This document shows positions 22,111-33,326 of a stretch of 64,000 nt of DNA, piece after piece; position 1 is the first letter of the stretch, and every line of letters begins with the position of its first letter. Origin of the DNA: Ypsolopha sequella (taxonomy: Eukaryota; Arthropoda; Insecta; Lepidoptera; Ypsolophidae); the NCBI GenBank assembly GCA_934047225.1, contig OW204012.1, positions 14,818,001-14,882,000 of the forward strand, in the 5' to 3' direction. A program made the position numbers and the translations under genes. Below the pieces are notes generated by a model that made no database searches, had not been told where the DNA came from, and worked only from the letters and a program-made list of their open reading frames with translations.

Positions 22111-23082
22111 GCGGTGAAGCCAAATGCAAAAAGCTACTACGTAAAAAGCACCGTTCTGTATTCTGTAAACAACGAAACGGAAGCTAATTCTTGAACTTTA
22201 AGGTTCCATAAAAACGTTATCTCATAAAAAATGTTAAATTCGCTCCCCATTCTTCAAGTTATATCAGCTATATCATTTACGAGGGTCCCAATAAAAAATA
22301 AAGAAATTTAAATACTTCCTTGATAACTAGACGAGCTTATCAATCGAAAATCGACCATATTTTAAGGCAGTAAGAATCCAAGCATTAGCCGAAATATCTT
22401 AGTCTTCTCGTTGGCCGAAACGAGAGGCTTAAAGCGGGACGGAAAACATGACGTCATGAAAGACCTTTGCTTACGTCACGGTGTAATCGATGACAAAACA
22501 CACTTTTTATGCTAATTTCGACCCTATTAGAGCAGCGCAAGTTAGAAATTTGATTCGATGGCAAGAAAAACGATGACGTCATAGAAATCGGTGATGCTTT
22601 TGTGGTTTAATTTTAGGTTATATTTGTGGAAGCTTATGATCTATTTTGGTTGTAATATTTAGGTAGCAAAATTTGTCTTTGTTTGATACATGATAATACG
22701 ATGATGTCAGACTACTTGAGAGATACTTTGGCAATAGTAAGAAAAGTCTGAGCTTTTCTACGGTTCTGTACTCCAGAATGAAATAAAACGGAAACCATTA
22801 CACGATCATTTTGTCGTCCGTCTGTCAAGACGCTCTTTTCGGGCCTCGTAAGAGTTATCAAAGCTAGAAAATCAGCGAAAAAAGTTATCACCATGAAAAC
22901 CATAGAGACTTCCAGTTGACTTAGAAGCTTTAAATTTCGTAAGGTGTAGGAAAACTATTAAATTAGAAAAGATCAATTAGAAACAAATTTCAAGTAAACA
23001 AACATTTACCCGTCCCAACATTTGTAAAACCGAAGTTGATGGTCGTGATTCTCGGCATTTGGTGGAACTTATGACACATTGT
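22111..23082. other. Unassigned sequence
   Basis: No gene, exon or repeat recognised. Contains several GACGTCA-type sites (near 22450 and 22570). Confidence 0.4.
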
Positions 23083-23129
23083 GATTAAAATACACTTGTA
23101 CTTGTCCACTTTATATTATTATTACTTTT

Positions 23130-23168
23130 AACCTGACCGGTTTCGCTGTATAAGCATTTTCAAAGGTT
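23130..23168 (-). ncRNA. Hammerhead-like motif 1a (degenerate)
   Basis: In order on the minus strand: stem I strand AACCT; TTGAAAAT at the CUGANGA position; stem II GCT/AGC; GAAA; palindromic CCGG; cleavage-type GTC; stem I strand AGGTT, fully complementary to the first. Two core bases differ (C to T, G to A), so activity is unlikely. Confidence 0.45.
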
Positions 23169-23263
23169 TTATAGATAATAAAATTAAATAAGATATTATT
23201 AATTAATCATAAATTGTACGGGAACAATAACAATAACATCTTATTTAATTTTATTATCTATAA

Positions 23264-23302
23264 AACCTTTGAAAATGCTTATACAGCGAAACCGGTCAGG
23301 TT
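23264..23302 (+). ncRNA. Hammerhead-like motif 1b (degenerate)
   Basis: Mirror copy of the motif at 23130-23168 in the opposite arm of the palindrome, identical in the motif itself. Confidence 0.45.
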
Positions 23303-23434
23303 AAAGGTAATAATAATAATATAAAGTGGACAAGTACAAGTGTATTTTAATCTCATTGTAAAACCACTTGGAGTATCATGGCACCTTAAATTTCTCAATC
23401 TATTGAAAGTAAATCATTATTTATTATATTTACA

Positions 23435-23755
23435 CATCCATCCATCAGCCCGTATTCGTCCACTGCTGGACGTAGGCCTCCCCAATATTACGCCACTCTT
23501 GGCGGTCCTCAGTCATCCTCATCCAGCCGCCACCCACAACGTCCTTCAGATTGTCAGTCCAGCGGGCACGAGGGCGGCCTACGCTGCGCTTTGCTGTACG
23601 TGGTCTCCATTCCAATGCCTTACGGCCCCAACGGTTATCACGTTAGCAACAAATATGGCCAGTCCACTGCCACTTCAACTTACTGATTCGGCAGGCTATG
23701 TCGGTCACCTTCGATCTCTCTAAGAAATATCCTCTAATGATTTTAAAGGAAGCAA
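23435..23755 (-). pseudogene. RTE-type LINE C-terminus and (ATGG)n tail
   Basis: The minus strand reads VGRPRARWTDNLKDVVGGGW, then MRMTEDRQEWRNIGEAYVQQ and WTNTG before a stop, followed by GATGGATGGATG. The WR..GEAYVQQWT ending is characteristic of RTE-clade LINEs. Upstream protein is not preserved. A second copy is at 55434-55665. Confidence 0.8.
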
Positions 23756-23786
23756 GAAAAGGCTTAGTACAGGCCCGGCACTCCCA

Positions 23787-23895
23787 AAAAGATTCGGTCG
23801 GTCGTTTATCGGTCGGACATACGTCCATCTCTGACGCACGCATAAAGAATGTGATAGAGATGGATATACCTCCGACCGATATTCGACCGAATTTT
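23787..23895. mobile_element. Short palindromic MITE, ATTCGGTCGGTCG ends
   Basis: Imperfect inverted ends: ATTCGGTCGGTCGTTTATCG on the left; the complement of the right end reads ATTCGGTCGAATATCGGTCG. They run on into CCATCTCT blocks. Confidence 0.65.
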
Positions 23896-24120
23896 GTCAC
23901 TTCGGAGTTGGCCGCATTTAGTACAGCATTTAGATGTGAGATGCGTCTTGTACACAAAACTAGTCTTGTATGTACGGACCCCTCAGAGCACGACTCCTGA
24001 TCGCACTTGACCTGTATTGTGCCACGTGTGACAATTAGATGCGTCTTGTATGTACGGGCCCCTCAGAGCACGACTCCTGCGGGCCTATTATGTATCTCTA
24101 GTTACCAGCTGGCCAGCACC

Positions 24121-24253
24121 CGCCTATCATCAAAAACATAGATATACTATCGAATATTCGCATTTGAAGTGACGTCACAGTTCGTAAATAGTTTAATACC
24201 CTCTAAAGGCAATTTTGAAAGTTCAGTTTTTATCTATGTTTTTGACGATAGGC
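24121..24253. mobile_element. Short MITE, GCCTATC ends
   Basis: Ends GCCTATCATCAAAAACATAG and TATGTTTTTGACGATAGGC are inverted with few mismatches; weaker inverted similarity extends outward. Direct repeats containing CCCCTCAGAGCACGACTCCT lie just upstream at about 23980 and 24060. Confidence 0.65.
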
Positions 24254-24778
24254 ACCCTGTCCAGTTGGCAACCTAAGATACAGAATAGGGGGGCTGGTCG
24301 CACTTGACCTGTATTTATCTACGTACACAGTGCAACGTGTGACAATTAGATAAGGGTATACAATATAGGCGATAATGCTGTATGCAGTTAATATGGCAAT
24401 ATTAATCTGAACTGAGTTATAGAGCACTCCACAGTTTGAGGACCACTTGTCACAGAGATAAAACTTATTAAAATCGCTTTGGGATTAATTTTTTGAGGAC
24501 GCACTTTGCTTTTCATGTAAAAATATTTAAGGCTAGGGTATTCAGAGAAATCGGACCTGCTCCAACGCTGTACAAAAACAAATCAATATCATTTCAACAC
24601 TATATTATGTCTCTTTCTTACTTGTTAATATTTGTTTTTATGAACAAGCTCTCTTCAACCACTTGACTAAAAGTCCCTTGGATAGTTCCTCTATTACTGC
24701 CTGCGTCTTCAGCGAGCTATACGTGACACACCTCTCCTGATAAAATAACGATGGATAAATAGTATATTATTTGGATCA

Positions 24779-25203
24779 TTAAGGCAATATGTAAAAGTTT
24801 TAGCGTCCCTTTTACTCCATATGCGAAAAAACCCTCAGTGCGAGAGGGACGGATTCGAGGAAAAGTAGCAAAAAGTCGGGTTTTTATTAATAAAAAATAT
24901 ACTAAAGTTGCTATCAAAATTTAGTTTAACCAGGTTTTAGATACTGTTACAATCCTTCTAATAAAATATAATTGCAGTCCATATGTCATTCCAAATTGTC
25001 AAACTAGGAGAATTGGTGTCGAAAAAGACCTCATTTCAATAAATATTTCTATCGAGCTGAATTTCTCCAATCGCGTTTCTGTTTTAACAGATCCCTAGAA
25101 AAAGAATCCAAAAATAATATACTATTTCATCAAAATAATACATTATTTACTGAAGTAGATATGCAAGTCCTTAAAGTGTCGTTTTTTTTCCGTAGCGCCT
25201 TAA
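24779..25203 (+). mobile_element. MITE family M, full copy
   Basis: TTAAGGCAATATGTAAAAG at left, CCGTAGCGCCTTAA at right; the block GCGAGAGGGACGGATTCG is shared with other copies. Confidence 0.8.
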
Positions 25204-25204
25204 G

Positions 25205-25690
25205 AGGCTTACAATAGGTCTGCACAAATATCGACAATAACGAAATAGAAATAACGTTCATGTCAGAGTGCATTGCAAAGTGGCTGTTACGACGATCGCT
25301 GTGTCGCCGGGTAGCGCAAAATAGAGAAAATAATACTTTTCACATATGTGTTAAGTTTGATATTTAAAAGTTTTAAACATCATTGTGTTAGATTTTTGTA
25401 TTGCTCGTGTGTGTGTATAAGTTTTAACCTTGTTTCTTTTGAATTTAAAAAGTTTAAACTATTTATCAGTTTTTTAAAGCATTTGAAAGGTTATTAAAAG
25501 TATTTATTTTCTCGTTGTAGGTTAAAGCTTTTAAGATTTTAAAACATCACAATTACGGGACATGGGTCAATATGTGTGATATATTGTTTTCAAAGTTTTG
25601 TAATATTCATATAGAAAGTTTAAACCAATTTAAAGAGTCTGTATACGCAGTGTTGCTTCTGAAGCCCCTTTTACTGGAATACCTAGAAAG
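25205..25690 (+). repeat. Repeat family C, copy 2
   Basis: Matches 1080-1640 from ACAAATATYGACAATAACG through the frame starting MCDILFSKFCNIHIESLNQF. It directly follows MITE M. Confidence 0.7.
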
Positions 25691-25990
25691 CCGCTCAAAA
25701 AACTCGCTATTTCGAAGTGTTTTTATTTTTTTGACAGATGGGTTTTTTATATGATGGCCGTTATAAATAACATTTCTTACAACGTTTATTTTGGTATACG
25801 TTCATTTCACTTCGTTTATTTAATTCATGTTACAATAAATATTGCATTTTAAAGCACTGTGTACAAAGTAAAATTAAAAATAATTACAAAAAAAATACAT
25901 TAAAAAACATGCTATTAAATACAAAAATAAATATAGACCAAAAATAAAATATAAATCTATTCATATTAATGTCAACAAATTAAAACATTA

Positions 25991-26107
25991 CATTAATATT
26001 ATATCACTGCAGTATAGAAACGCAGAAAGAAAAGTAAATCTGGATGTGAGGATTTCCAGATTTACTTTTCTTTCTGCGTTTCTATACTGCAATGATATAA
26101 TGTTAAT
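25991..26107. repeat. Near-perfect 53-bp stem hairpin, about 10-nt loop
   Basis: The left arm starts ATTAATATTATATCACTGCA; the right arm mirrors it with about two mismatches. The loop region is TGTGAGGATT. A transcript would form a long hairpin. It could be a miniature foldback element or a small-RNA precursor. Confidence 0.85.
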
Positions 26108-26214
26108 TTATATCTCCTTGCGATGGATAAATCGCCAAGTGTTCAAACATAGAAATTTATTTCTGTCATAGTTTTTACAATTCGTCTACTTCGTAATAAT
26201 TATTTAAGATACAC

Positions 26215-27600
26215 GTGCGGAAAGTAAGGTTTTATACGAATAAGTGCCAAATTGAAAACACGAGCGCAGCGAGTGTTTTCATTGGCACGCATGCGGATAA
26301 AAACCTTTTACGCTCAAGTATCTTACAACATTTTTTAATTCATTTTGCGAGGAAATACAACAAAAAAAAAAGTATAATAAAGAAAGTAATTTTATTTCAC
26401 CAAAGCCTATGTACAACAAAATGGCGTGCTTTCTTTGCAGAGCGCACGTTTCATACAGTTTTTTCTTTCTTGAGGCAAAGGTACAGTATACATACAGCCA
26501 ATAATGTGCGGAAACAAAACACGTATTTTTAAATGAGATAATCAAGAATCTCATGTGTTATGGTGTTTATCATCATTCAATTATTGCTAGAGCTATAGAG
26601 CTAGAGCTATGTTATATACTTATAAATAATTGTTTTTTTTTGGACAGCAAAACCTCCTTGCATCTTTGTAATTTTTTTAATTTTGCACCATGCACCACAG
26701 AGTCAAAAACTTAAAAAAATTACTTTATTTCACGCGTGAAATAAAGAGTCGGTTTCCGCATAATTTTGTTACACAAAAAAGAAAACTTTACGAGCAACTG
26801 CATTGAAAAAGCACTTCTCTAACAGGAACTGTTGTAGCTTCGTTTTAAACAAGGTGTGGCTCGTAATTAACTTTAACTTAGATGGCAACTTGTTAAATAG
26901 AACAATTGATTGATAACTTGTTGACTGCTAAAAAATATCTAACTTGGGACAAAAATTACTTGGCATGTTCTTACGCCGAGAGGCCAGCCTTAATTTTATT
27001 TTCCAAAATTAAATTGCATTTATACCTATCTGTGTGATTTTGTTAGATGCAGGAAAATGCAAGTAGTCATACAAGAACGGCCCGAATATTACGATCAAAG
27101 AGTGAAATATGTTATATATTTTTTTCAAATTTTATATATTATTTACAAATAAAACAGAAAATCATACGATGTTAATCTAGTAAAACACGAATACCCTCGC
27201 CTTAAAGCGGAAAACTGGATAGAAATCTTATCACTCTTTCATTATTTTCACTTGTTTCTAACTAAGTAATGTGTAAACAAATCTAAAAAGTCGATCTTAA
27301 CCTAGTTTTTTTTTTTTTTTTTTTTATTTATGAACAAAAATCCACAGCAAATACATAAAATATTAACTAAATATTACATCAGCTAATAGTGCCAATTACG
27401 GATTTCACTATGCTAACAATAAATATACATAATGTTATACTAGGAACTAACATGAAACAATTTGCAAAAAACTAAATTAAGAAAAAGAAAAAGACGCAAG
27501 ACTCTGTGTTGACTTGCTAAACTAGATATTGGTGTCAGATCGATGTCACATGTCTGACAGGACCAAACCCGATTCAAGCGCTCCGTCCCTGTCGTTTCAA
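26215..27600. other. Unassigned sequence with a GAGCGCAGCGAG hairpin
   Basis: Near 26255-26285 a hairpin AAAACACGAGCGCAGCGAGT resembles that of repeat family A, though the surrounding sequence differs. The rest is AT-rich, with a poly-T run at about 27307-27326. No gene recognised. Confidence 0.45.
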
Positions 27601-27629
27601 TACTGAAAGAATAGTTCCGATGAATTATT

Positions 27630-27914
27630 ATATACTTCAGTATATCTATGTCGTGGCCATATCGTAGAATTGACCATTTCATGATGTGGTTGGCCATATC
27701 GTATTTCTGTTAAAATTGGGAGAGTCGCCTTGCTCCGCTCCGCTTCTCTCGGCTCTCCTCCAAATGTATTAACATGTAAACCTAACACGCTCCTCCTCGC
27801 TCCGCTTCGCTTTGCTCGTCGTCGCACCTATTTTTTACTTTTGGTGAAAGATTTTTGATTTCATACTTTACGATCTGCTCAACCAGATCATGAAATGGTC
27901 ATATACTGAAGTAT
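27630..27914. mobile_element. TIR element with CGCTCCGCTC core (family E, copy 2)
   Basis: Ends TATACTTCAGTATATCTATG and complement-matched ATATACTGAAGTAT; inner inverted blocks GACCATTTCATGAT. The GC-rich core GAGTCGCCTTGCTCCGCTCC, then AACATGTAAACCTAACACGC, is shared with three other places in the window. Confidence 0.7.
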
Positions 27915-27980
27915 TATTTCTTTTCATATTTCATTTTATTTCATATTTATATTTTCATTTCATATTTACATTTCATTTCA

Positions 27981-28032
<52 letters not shown>
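27981..28032 (+). repeat. (TA)n microsatellite
   Basis: About 50 bp of TA dinucleotides after four TTTCATTTCATAT-type repeats; it is followed by another ATACTGAAGTA motif. Confidence 0.95.
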
Positions 28033-28033
<1 letters not shown>

Positions 28034-28170
28034 TGAAGTACATAATAATAACACCTATATCGTGATAATAGTCAGAGAATGCAAAACAAAGGCAGTATTC
28101 CTCTTAAATTGAAAAAATACCTTTTAGATCAACAACAGTTAAATTAATGGACACATTTTTTTATTTTATA

Positions 28171-28454
28171 TACAGAGTGTTTGGAGCATCGATGTAATTT
28201 TTTTCAAAAAAAGATAAAGGAAGTGATTTGAAACATTTTTGACAGAATTTACTTTTGTGCAAAGTTTAATAGTTTTCGACTTATAAACATTTTTTTGTTT
28301 TGTCTACTTAAAAATAGATAACTGCAATGAAATGATAATAAAACAAGAATTATGGCTTTAAATCATATTTTTATCAAATTCAGTCAAAAATGTTTAAAAT
28401 CACTTCCTTTATCATCCCTGAAAATATTTACATCGATGCCCCAAACAACCTGTA
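28171..28454. mobile_element. Palindromic MITE 3 (TA-flanked, mariner-like)
   Basis: Left end TACAGAGTGTTTGGAGCATC, right end complement TACAGGTTGTTTGGGGCATC; both continue GATGTAA and an AAGGAAGTGAT block. The TACAGRGTG-type terminus at TA is typical of non-autonomous mariner elements. Confidence 0.8.
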
Positions 28455-28800
28455 TATTTTTAGTAGGTACATGAAGTGAAATGAAATGAAATATGAAAAT
28501 AAATTAAATACATATGATTTTATACGAATATATATATATTTTATATGTTTGTTTATATGTTTACATATTTTATTATATACATATTGTTATTTTATACATA
28601 GCTCCTGCACACTCTTTTTCTTTCATTGTACATAGGTCATACAAAAGTTACATACCTACTCAAACAAAGTTTTTGAAACATCCGTTTTTTTTTTTCACAA
28701 TTTCTCGATTTATTTTTGAAACGGATTCTTCTTTGCACTAGCTAGAATCACCGTCCTGTCACAAAATAACCACTTACAGAATGTTTACTCCGAATAACTA

Positions 28801-28934
28801 GCGGAAACAGGCGCACGCACACATAGACGCGTACGTACGACGATCTCGAAGATACTCGGGTGAATGCCAATACGAAATTCTGCCGAGATCATCATACGTA
28901 CGCGTCTATGCATGTGTGCGTCTGTTTTCGCTCC
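28801..28934. repeat. GC-rich palindrome
   Basis: Arms of about 50 bp: GACGCGTACGTACGACGATC on the left, and the complement of the right reads GACGCGTACGTATGATGATC. The outer parts are GGCGCACGCACACA-like. Unknown family. Confidence 0.75.
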
Positions 28935-29149
28935 GTCGTCGAGTCGGCCTTCTGGTAGTATCTATTTTGTGGTCCTGTTGTCGTGGTTTAATGAACCTAT
29001 TATAACACAATAGTTAAGCCGTCCCATTCATCAGCACAAGTTATATTTCCTGAACTATACCACAATTACGTATTTTTTGGACAAGATATCTCAACGTCTC
29101 AACCTCGAGCTTCATGTCATCCTTCCTCACCGTTAAAAGAAAAGAAAAA

Positions 29150-29460
29150 AAAGGCCAAATGCTAGTCGGACTCGCGCACGAAGGGTTCCGTATCTATAAA
29201 AACGGCAAAAAACATGTCTGTTGTATGGGAGCCCCCTTAAATATTTATTTAATTCTGTTTTTTAATATTTGTTGTTATAGCGGCAACAGAAATACATCAT
29301 CTGTGAAAATTTCAACTGTCTAACTATAACGGTTCATGAGATACAGCCTGGTGACGGACGGACAGACAGACAGACGGACAGACAGACGGAAAGACAGATG
29401 GACAGACAGACGTTCAGTGGAGTCTTAGTAATGGTCCCGTTGGGTACGGAACCCTAAAAA
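29150..29460 (+). repeat. GTCGGACTCGCGCACGAAGGGTT repeat Y, copy 1
   Basis: Runs from AGTCGGACTCGCGCACGAAG to GTACGGAACCCTAAAAA, with a (GACA)n and (GACG)n stretch. Copy 2 is at 56408-56720 and the end alone at about 41210-41262 (minus). The GGGTTCCGTA start and TACGGAACCC end are mutually inverted. This type is abundant in Lepidoptera. Confidence 0.8.
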
Positions 29461-29869
29461 GTATTAAACGTCCATGATTAAAAGCGAGAGCCAATTTTCA
29501 GAAAGGCGTCGTTACAGGCTTTTAATTTTTTTCCCTGTCAACAAAACAACGCCCTTAATCGATTCCAATTTGGACAATACCCTAAAAACTAATCATGTCC
29601 ATTGAAATTCTGAACAAGCAATAAATTATAACTGGTAACTTTGTCAAACGGGTAACACTGTCGGAAACGCAAATCACCGTGGAGCGATCGCCGCCGCTGG
29701 ACACTTCCCGCGGATTATGTCATTCTAAAATTTATTCCTGGACCATTAAGAACTTTGACAGGAAAATTCTTCGTGGCGTTTAATTTACGCCCATATTTCA
29801 CCCTCGACGACTGTCCGACGATATAATCACTAGCAACATAGATTCCTATAGATGCAAATGATGCAGGCA

Positions 29870-31190
29870 AATAGTCAAATTCGGCATTTTACAAACGGCG
29901 CGGCGTCGTCAGTTTTTAAACGCTCGCTATTTGGCAATTTGTCGAATCTTCATCATATAGAAGAATTCCGCATTTTATAATTTGAATCGGCATATAGTAA
30001 TTCTATTAGGACTATTGAGGGTCGCCTCGCTCCGCTCCTAATATACAGGGTGGAAAAAATGAATGGGCCCTGGAGGAGAACTACCTTAAATCCTTTAGTT
30101 AGCTCATTTTACTGAAAGGAAACATTCCTTTATTTTTTAAAAGAAACAAAACTGCATTCAAAGATCTTCTAGAATTCGCTTGTCTCACCCGGGAATCGAA
30201 CCAACTAAAAATGAAAAAAATAAACCCTCGCTATTTTATTATACGAATCGGTAGGATTATTGTTCAGGATAAAATGTGTCTAATAAACATTTAGTCTAAC
30301 ACTCATCTGTTGTACGAGATACCCACGAAATTGAATATTTATTACAAGTTCTTTGTTAAAATATAAAATAAAATAATAAAATACTGTTCACTTGTAACAA
30401 GTAAATGACACGTTTTAATTTTCTTATCTCTCTTACATCCAAAGACATCGTATGAAGTACAAGCTTGCTAATGTTATTTACCTTAAGTACCTTGTTGAAT
30501 ACTTCGATAAGAAAATCGTTATAAATCTATGCACAGCACAATTCCTTCTTGCACTATTTTAGGCGTACTGACGAAAAGTTTAAAAAGGGAAACTATTTTT
30601 TTTGAAACGCGGTGCAACAAATTTAAAATTCGAATGATAACTTTCAACATTTTTAAAATCGATAAAACTATTCGTTCGAATTTCAAATTTAGTTTTGTTT
30701 TGCTTTCATTCCGTGCCGTCATTGTGTAATAATGGCGTATCAAGAACAATTTTATTTATTAGAAGCTTGTTTTCACTTTTTTTTATTTCAAAGACCAAAT
30801 ATTTATTAGACAAATTTTATCCTGAACGATATTCCTTAATTCAATTCGTATAATGAAATAGCGAGGGTTTATTTTTTAGTTTTTAGTTGGTTCGATTCCC
30901 GGGTGAGACAAGCGAATTTTAGAAGATCTTTGAATGCAGTTTTGTTTCTTTTAAAAAATAAAGGAATGTTTCTTTTCAGCAAAATGAGCTAACTAAAGTA
31001 TTTAAGGTAGTTCCCCTCCAGGGCCCTTAAATTTTTCCATCCTGTATATTTACATGTAAATCTTACACGCTCCTCCTCGCTTCGCTCATCGTCGAAACAA
31101 TTTTTCACTTTTGGTGAATGAACCAAGTCATTTTGTAAAATGTCGAATTTTACTATTTGCCTGTCACATATCTATCTATACATATAGCAG
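29870..31190. mobile_element. Family E element split by a nested 1-kb insertion
   Basis: Outer ends AGGCAAATAGTCAAATTCGG and complement AGGCAAATAGTAAAATTCGA define terminal inverted repeats. The GC-rich core is cut at CTAA: GTCGCCTCGCTCCGCTCC lies left of the insertion and ACATGTAAATCTTACACGC right of it. The insert occupies 30044-31046. Confidence 0.75.
30044..31046. mobile_element. 1-kb TIR element with tRNA-type B boxes in both arms
   Basis: Ends TACAGGGTGGAAAAAATGAA and the complement of GGATGGAAAAATTTAAGGGC-type sequence; the inverted repeats extend about 250 bp each. TA borders lie within family E. Each arm contains GGTTCGATTCCCGGG (complement at about 30190, forward at about 30890). 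The middle about 500 bp is unique and AT-rich, without a transposase frame. Likely a non-autonomous Tc1/mariner-type element. Confidence 0.8.
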
Positions 31191-31403
31191 TGTGCCATAT
31201 AACAAGGATTCGTTGAGGAACTATTCAGTAAACTTTGAATATAAGTGTTCTGTTTCGATTAATTAGAAAAAAGGTGGTTAAACACAAAAATGCAATTCCA
31301 ATTTCATTTCAATACATTAATAAAAGAGTAGAACCCGGTGTGTCTGTCTATTAAAGAAAAGTAAAGGGGTGACAAACAAAGAACATAGAACATAAAACAA
31401 TTT

Positions 31404-31795
31404 TTCAATGCATGTGCTCGTAAAGGCCCACTTTTTATGCATCAAAACCGAACAGAAAGTCGATTATTTTGCCCTAGGGCTTTATTATTATTATTTTTTT
31501 AATTTGTTTGCAATGGTTGGCTAACCTGCAGCCTTTCCTGTGTACCAATAGATGTTATACTTTTTTTCCACTGTTTAATGGCTCTGGATACAATCCTTTT
31601 GAGCCAATCATAATTGAAAGTTCACAAGATTATATTTGTTTTCATTTCCTCACACTATGCATTGAAAAACGTAGTATGATACACGGGCGTAACAGCAATA
31701 AATTACTCGGTTACGTTTAAAACACTCGCTACGCTCGTGTTTAAATCGTCCTCGTAATTTATTCCTTTTCGCCCTAGTAGCACAAAACTACTATT
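31404..31795 (-). repeat. Repeat family A, copy 3
   Basis: Full copy in minus orientation. Ends TTTTTCAATGCATGTGCTCG and GCGAAAAGGAATAAAT (complement side), with all family landmarks. Confidence 0.85.
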
Positions 31796-32089
31796 ATTGG
31801 TAATGTGCATTACAACACTAATAGAACACAAATCAGCGATTTTAAGAATTCTTTTCTGTATGTCTGTTTGATCGCGAACATCTCCGAAACTACTGAACGA
31901 ATTTTTAACCGACTTCAAAAAGGAGGCGGTTCTCAATTCGACTGTATGTTTTTTTTTTTTTTTTTTTTTGGGCGTTGTTACTCCATAACTCCGTCATTTC
32001 CCAACCGATTTGAACAATTCTTTTTTTGTTTGAAAGAGTATACTTCCATGTAGGTCCCATTTTGGATTTGGTCATGATCTGATGAAGGT

Positions 32090-32640
32090 CTTCAGAGATA
32101 GGCAGTGGAACTCCTCAGAAAATGACAGCATATCACTCGAAATTGAGGCAATCGCTATGTACTTGGGTGCTGATTACAAGGTATTACTTGAAAATCGACA
32201 TTCTTCCACCTGACCTTCGATCCTGGCTTCATCAACATATTCACCATAGAACTCTTCAACGGATCAGAGCACATAACTCGAGATTGCGGCAATCACTGCG
32301 TTAGGGTGCTGATTCAAGGGTATTACTTGGAGATTAGAATACCCACCTGACCTTCGATCCTGGCTTCATCACCATAGAACTCCTCAACGGATGACAGCAC
32401 ATAACTTTAGATTGCGGCAACCAGTTTGTGTTAGGGTGCTCATTGCAGGGCATTGCTGAAAATTGCCAGTGTACCCACCTGAATTTCGATCTTGGCTTCA
32501 TCACCGTAGAAGTCTTCAACGGATGACAGCACAAAATTCGAGATTGCGGTAATCATGTTGTGTTAGGGTGCTGATAGCAGGAAGCCACTCAAACATGGCT
32601 ACTTATACTCACTTGAACTTCGTTTCATACGAGTATTAAC
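32090..32640 (-). repeat. Diverged tandem repeat, about 131-bp unit, four copies
   Basis: Units start near 32121, 32263, 32391 and 32522 with GACAGCACATAACT-like sequence, each followed by AGATTGCGGCAATC, GTTAGGGTGCTGATT and TTCGATCCTGGCTTCATCA. Spacing is 128-142 bp. Short frames here follow the period and are not gene-like. Confidence 0.85.
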
Positions 32641-32700
32641 ACCACGTTTGCAAGAACTACCTATACCTCACAATTTAACCCAGCAACACTAAAAAATGTG

Positions 32701-33063
32701 AAATAAAATAAACTTTTAACAAAAAAATAGCAACCGACTTCAATAGTAACAGCAGTCATTCACTAAAAAGTTAATAATAATTCTATAAAGACCGATGGTA
32801 CCGAAGCAACACTTTTGCCGACTTCTTTCTTCCTGAAACATTATGTTATCTAGAAGTCGGCGTATTTCCTACGATATAGCAACATAGAAACCAATATAAG
32901 AACGCCGACTTCTAGATAACATAACGTTTCAGGAAGAAAGAAGTCGGCAAAAGTGTTGCTTCGGTACCATCGGTCTTTATAGAATTATTATTAACTTTTT
33001 AGTGAATGACTGCTGTTACTATTGAAGTCGGTTGCTATTTTTTTGTTAAAAGTTTATTTTATT
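32701..33063. mobile_element. Foldback element, full copy
   Basis: Near-perfect palindrome with arms of about 165 bp: AAAACTTTTAACAAAAAAAT-like outer end, CAACCGACTTCAATAGTAAC, GACCGATGGTACCGAAGC, then TAGAAGTCGGCG. The centre is about 40 bp. A second copy at 52735-53024 lacks the outer left arm. No coding frame. Confidence 0.9.
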
Positions 33064-33326
33064 ATGTTATGTACACAGGTGGACACAGCTTAATTTCGAT
33101 TATAATATAGATTTTGTTTCATTAAAATCGGGTGTTGGATTTTTTTTCTCGTCATTTAATCATTTTTTGGAATTTACTTTTTTACTGTTAGAAGTTTAGA
33201 AGTTACTTAGCAAATAATAATTTCTGGCGATGATTCACGAAAAGAAAACATTGGTTAGAATTATGTAAAAAATTTTAGTAAATGAAAAAGCAACAGGTGG
33301 CGCTGTTCATTATTTAATTATTACAT

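Larger units (their letters stand above)
23083..23352. repeat. Long palindrome carrying two hammerhead-like motifs
   Basis: Arms of about 115 bp starting GATTAAAATACACTTGTACT run inward through CCTGACCGGTTTCGCTG to AATAAGAT, with a spacer of about 35 bp. Each arm holds one copy of the motif annotated separately. Inverted pseudo-LTR pairs of Penelope-like elements could have this form (inference). Confidence 0.8.
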
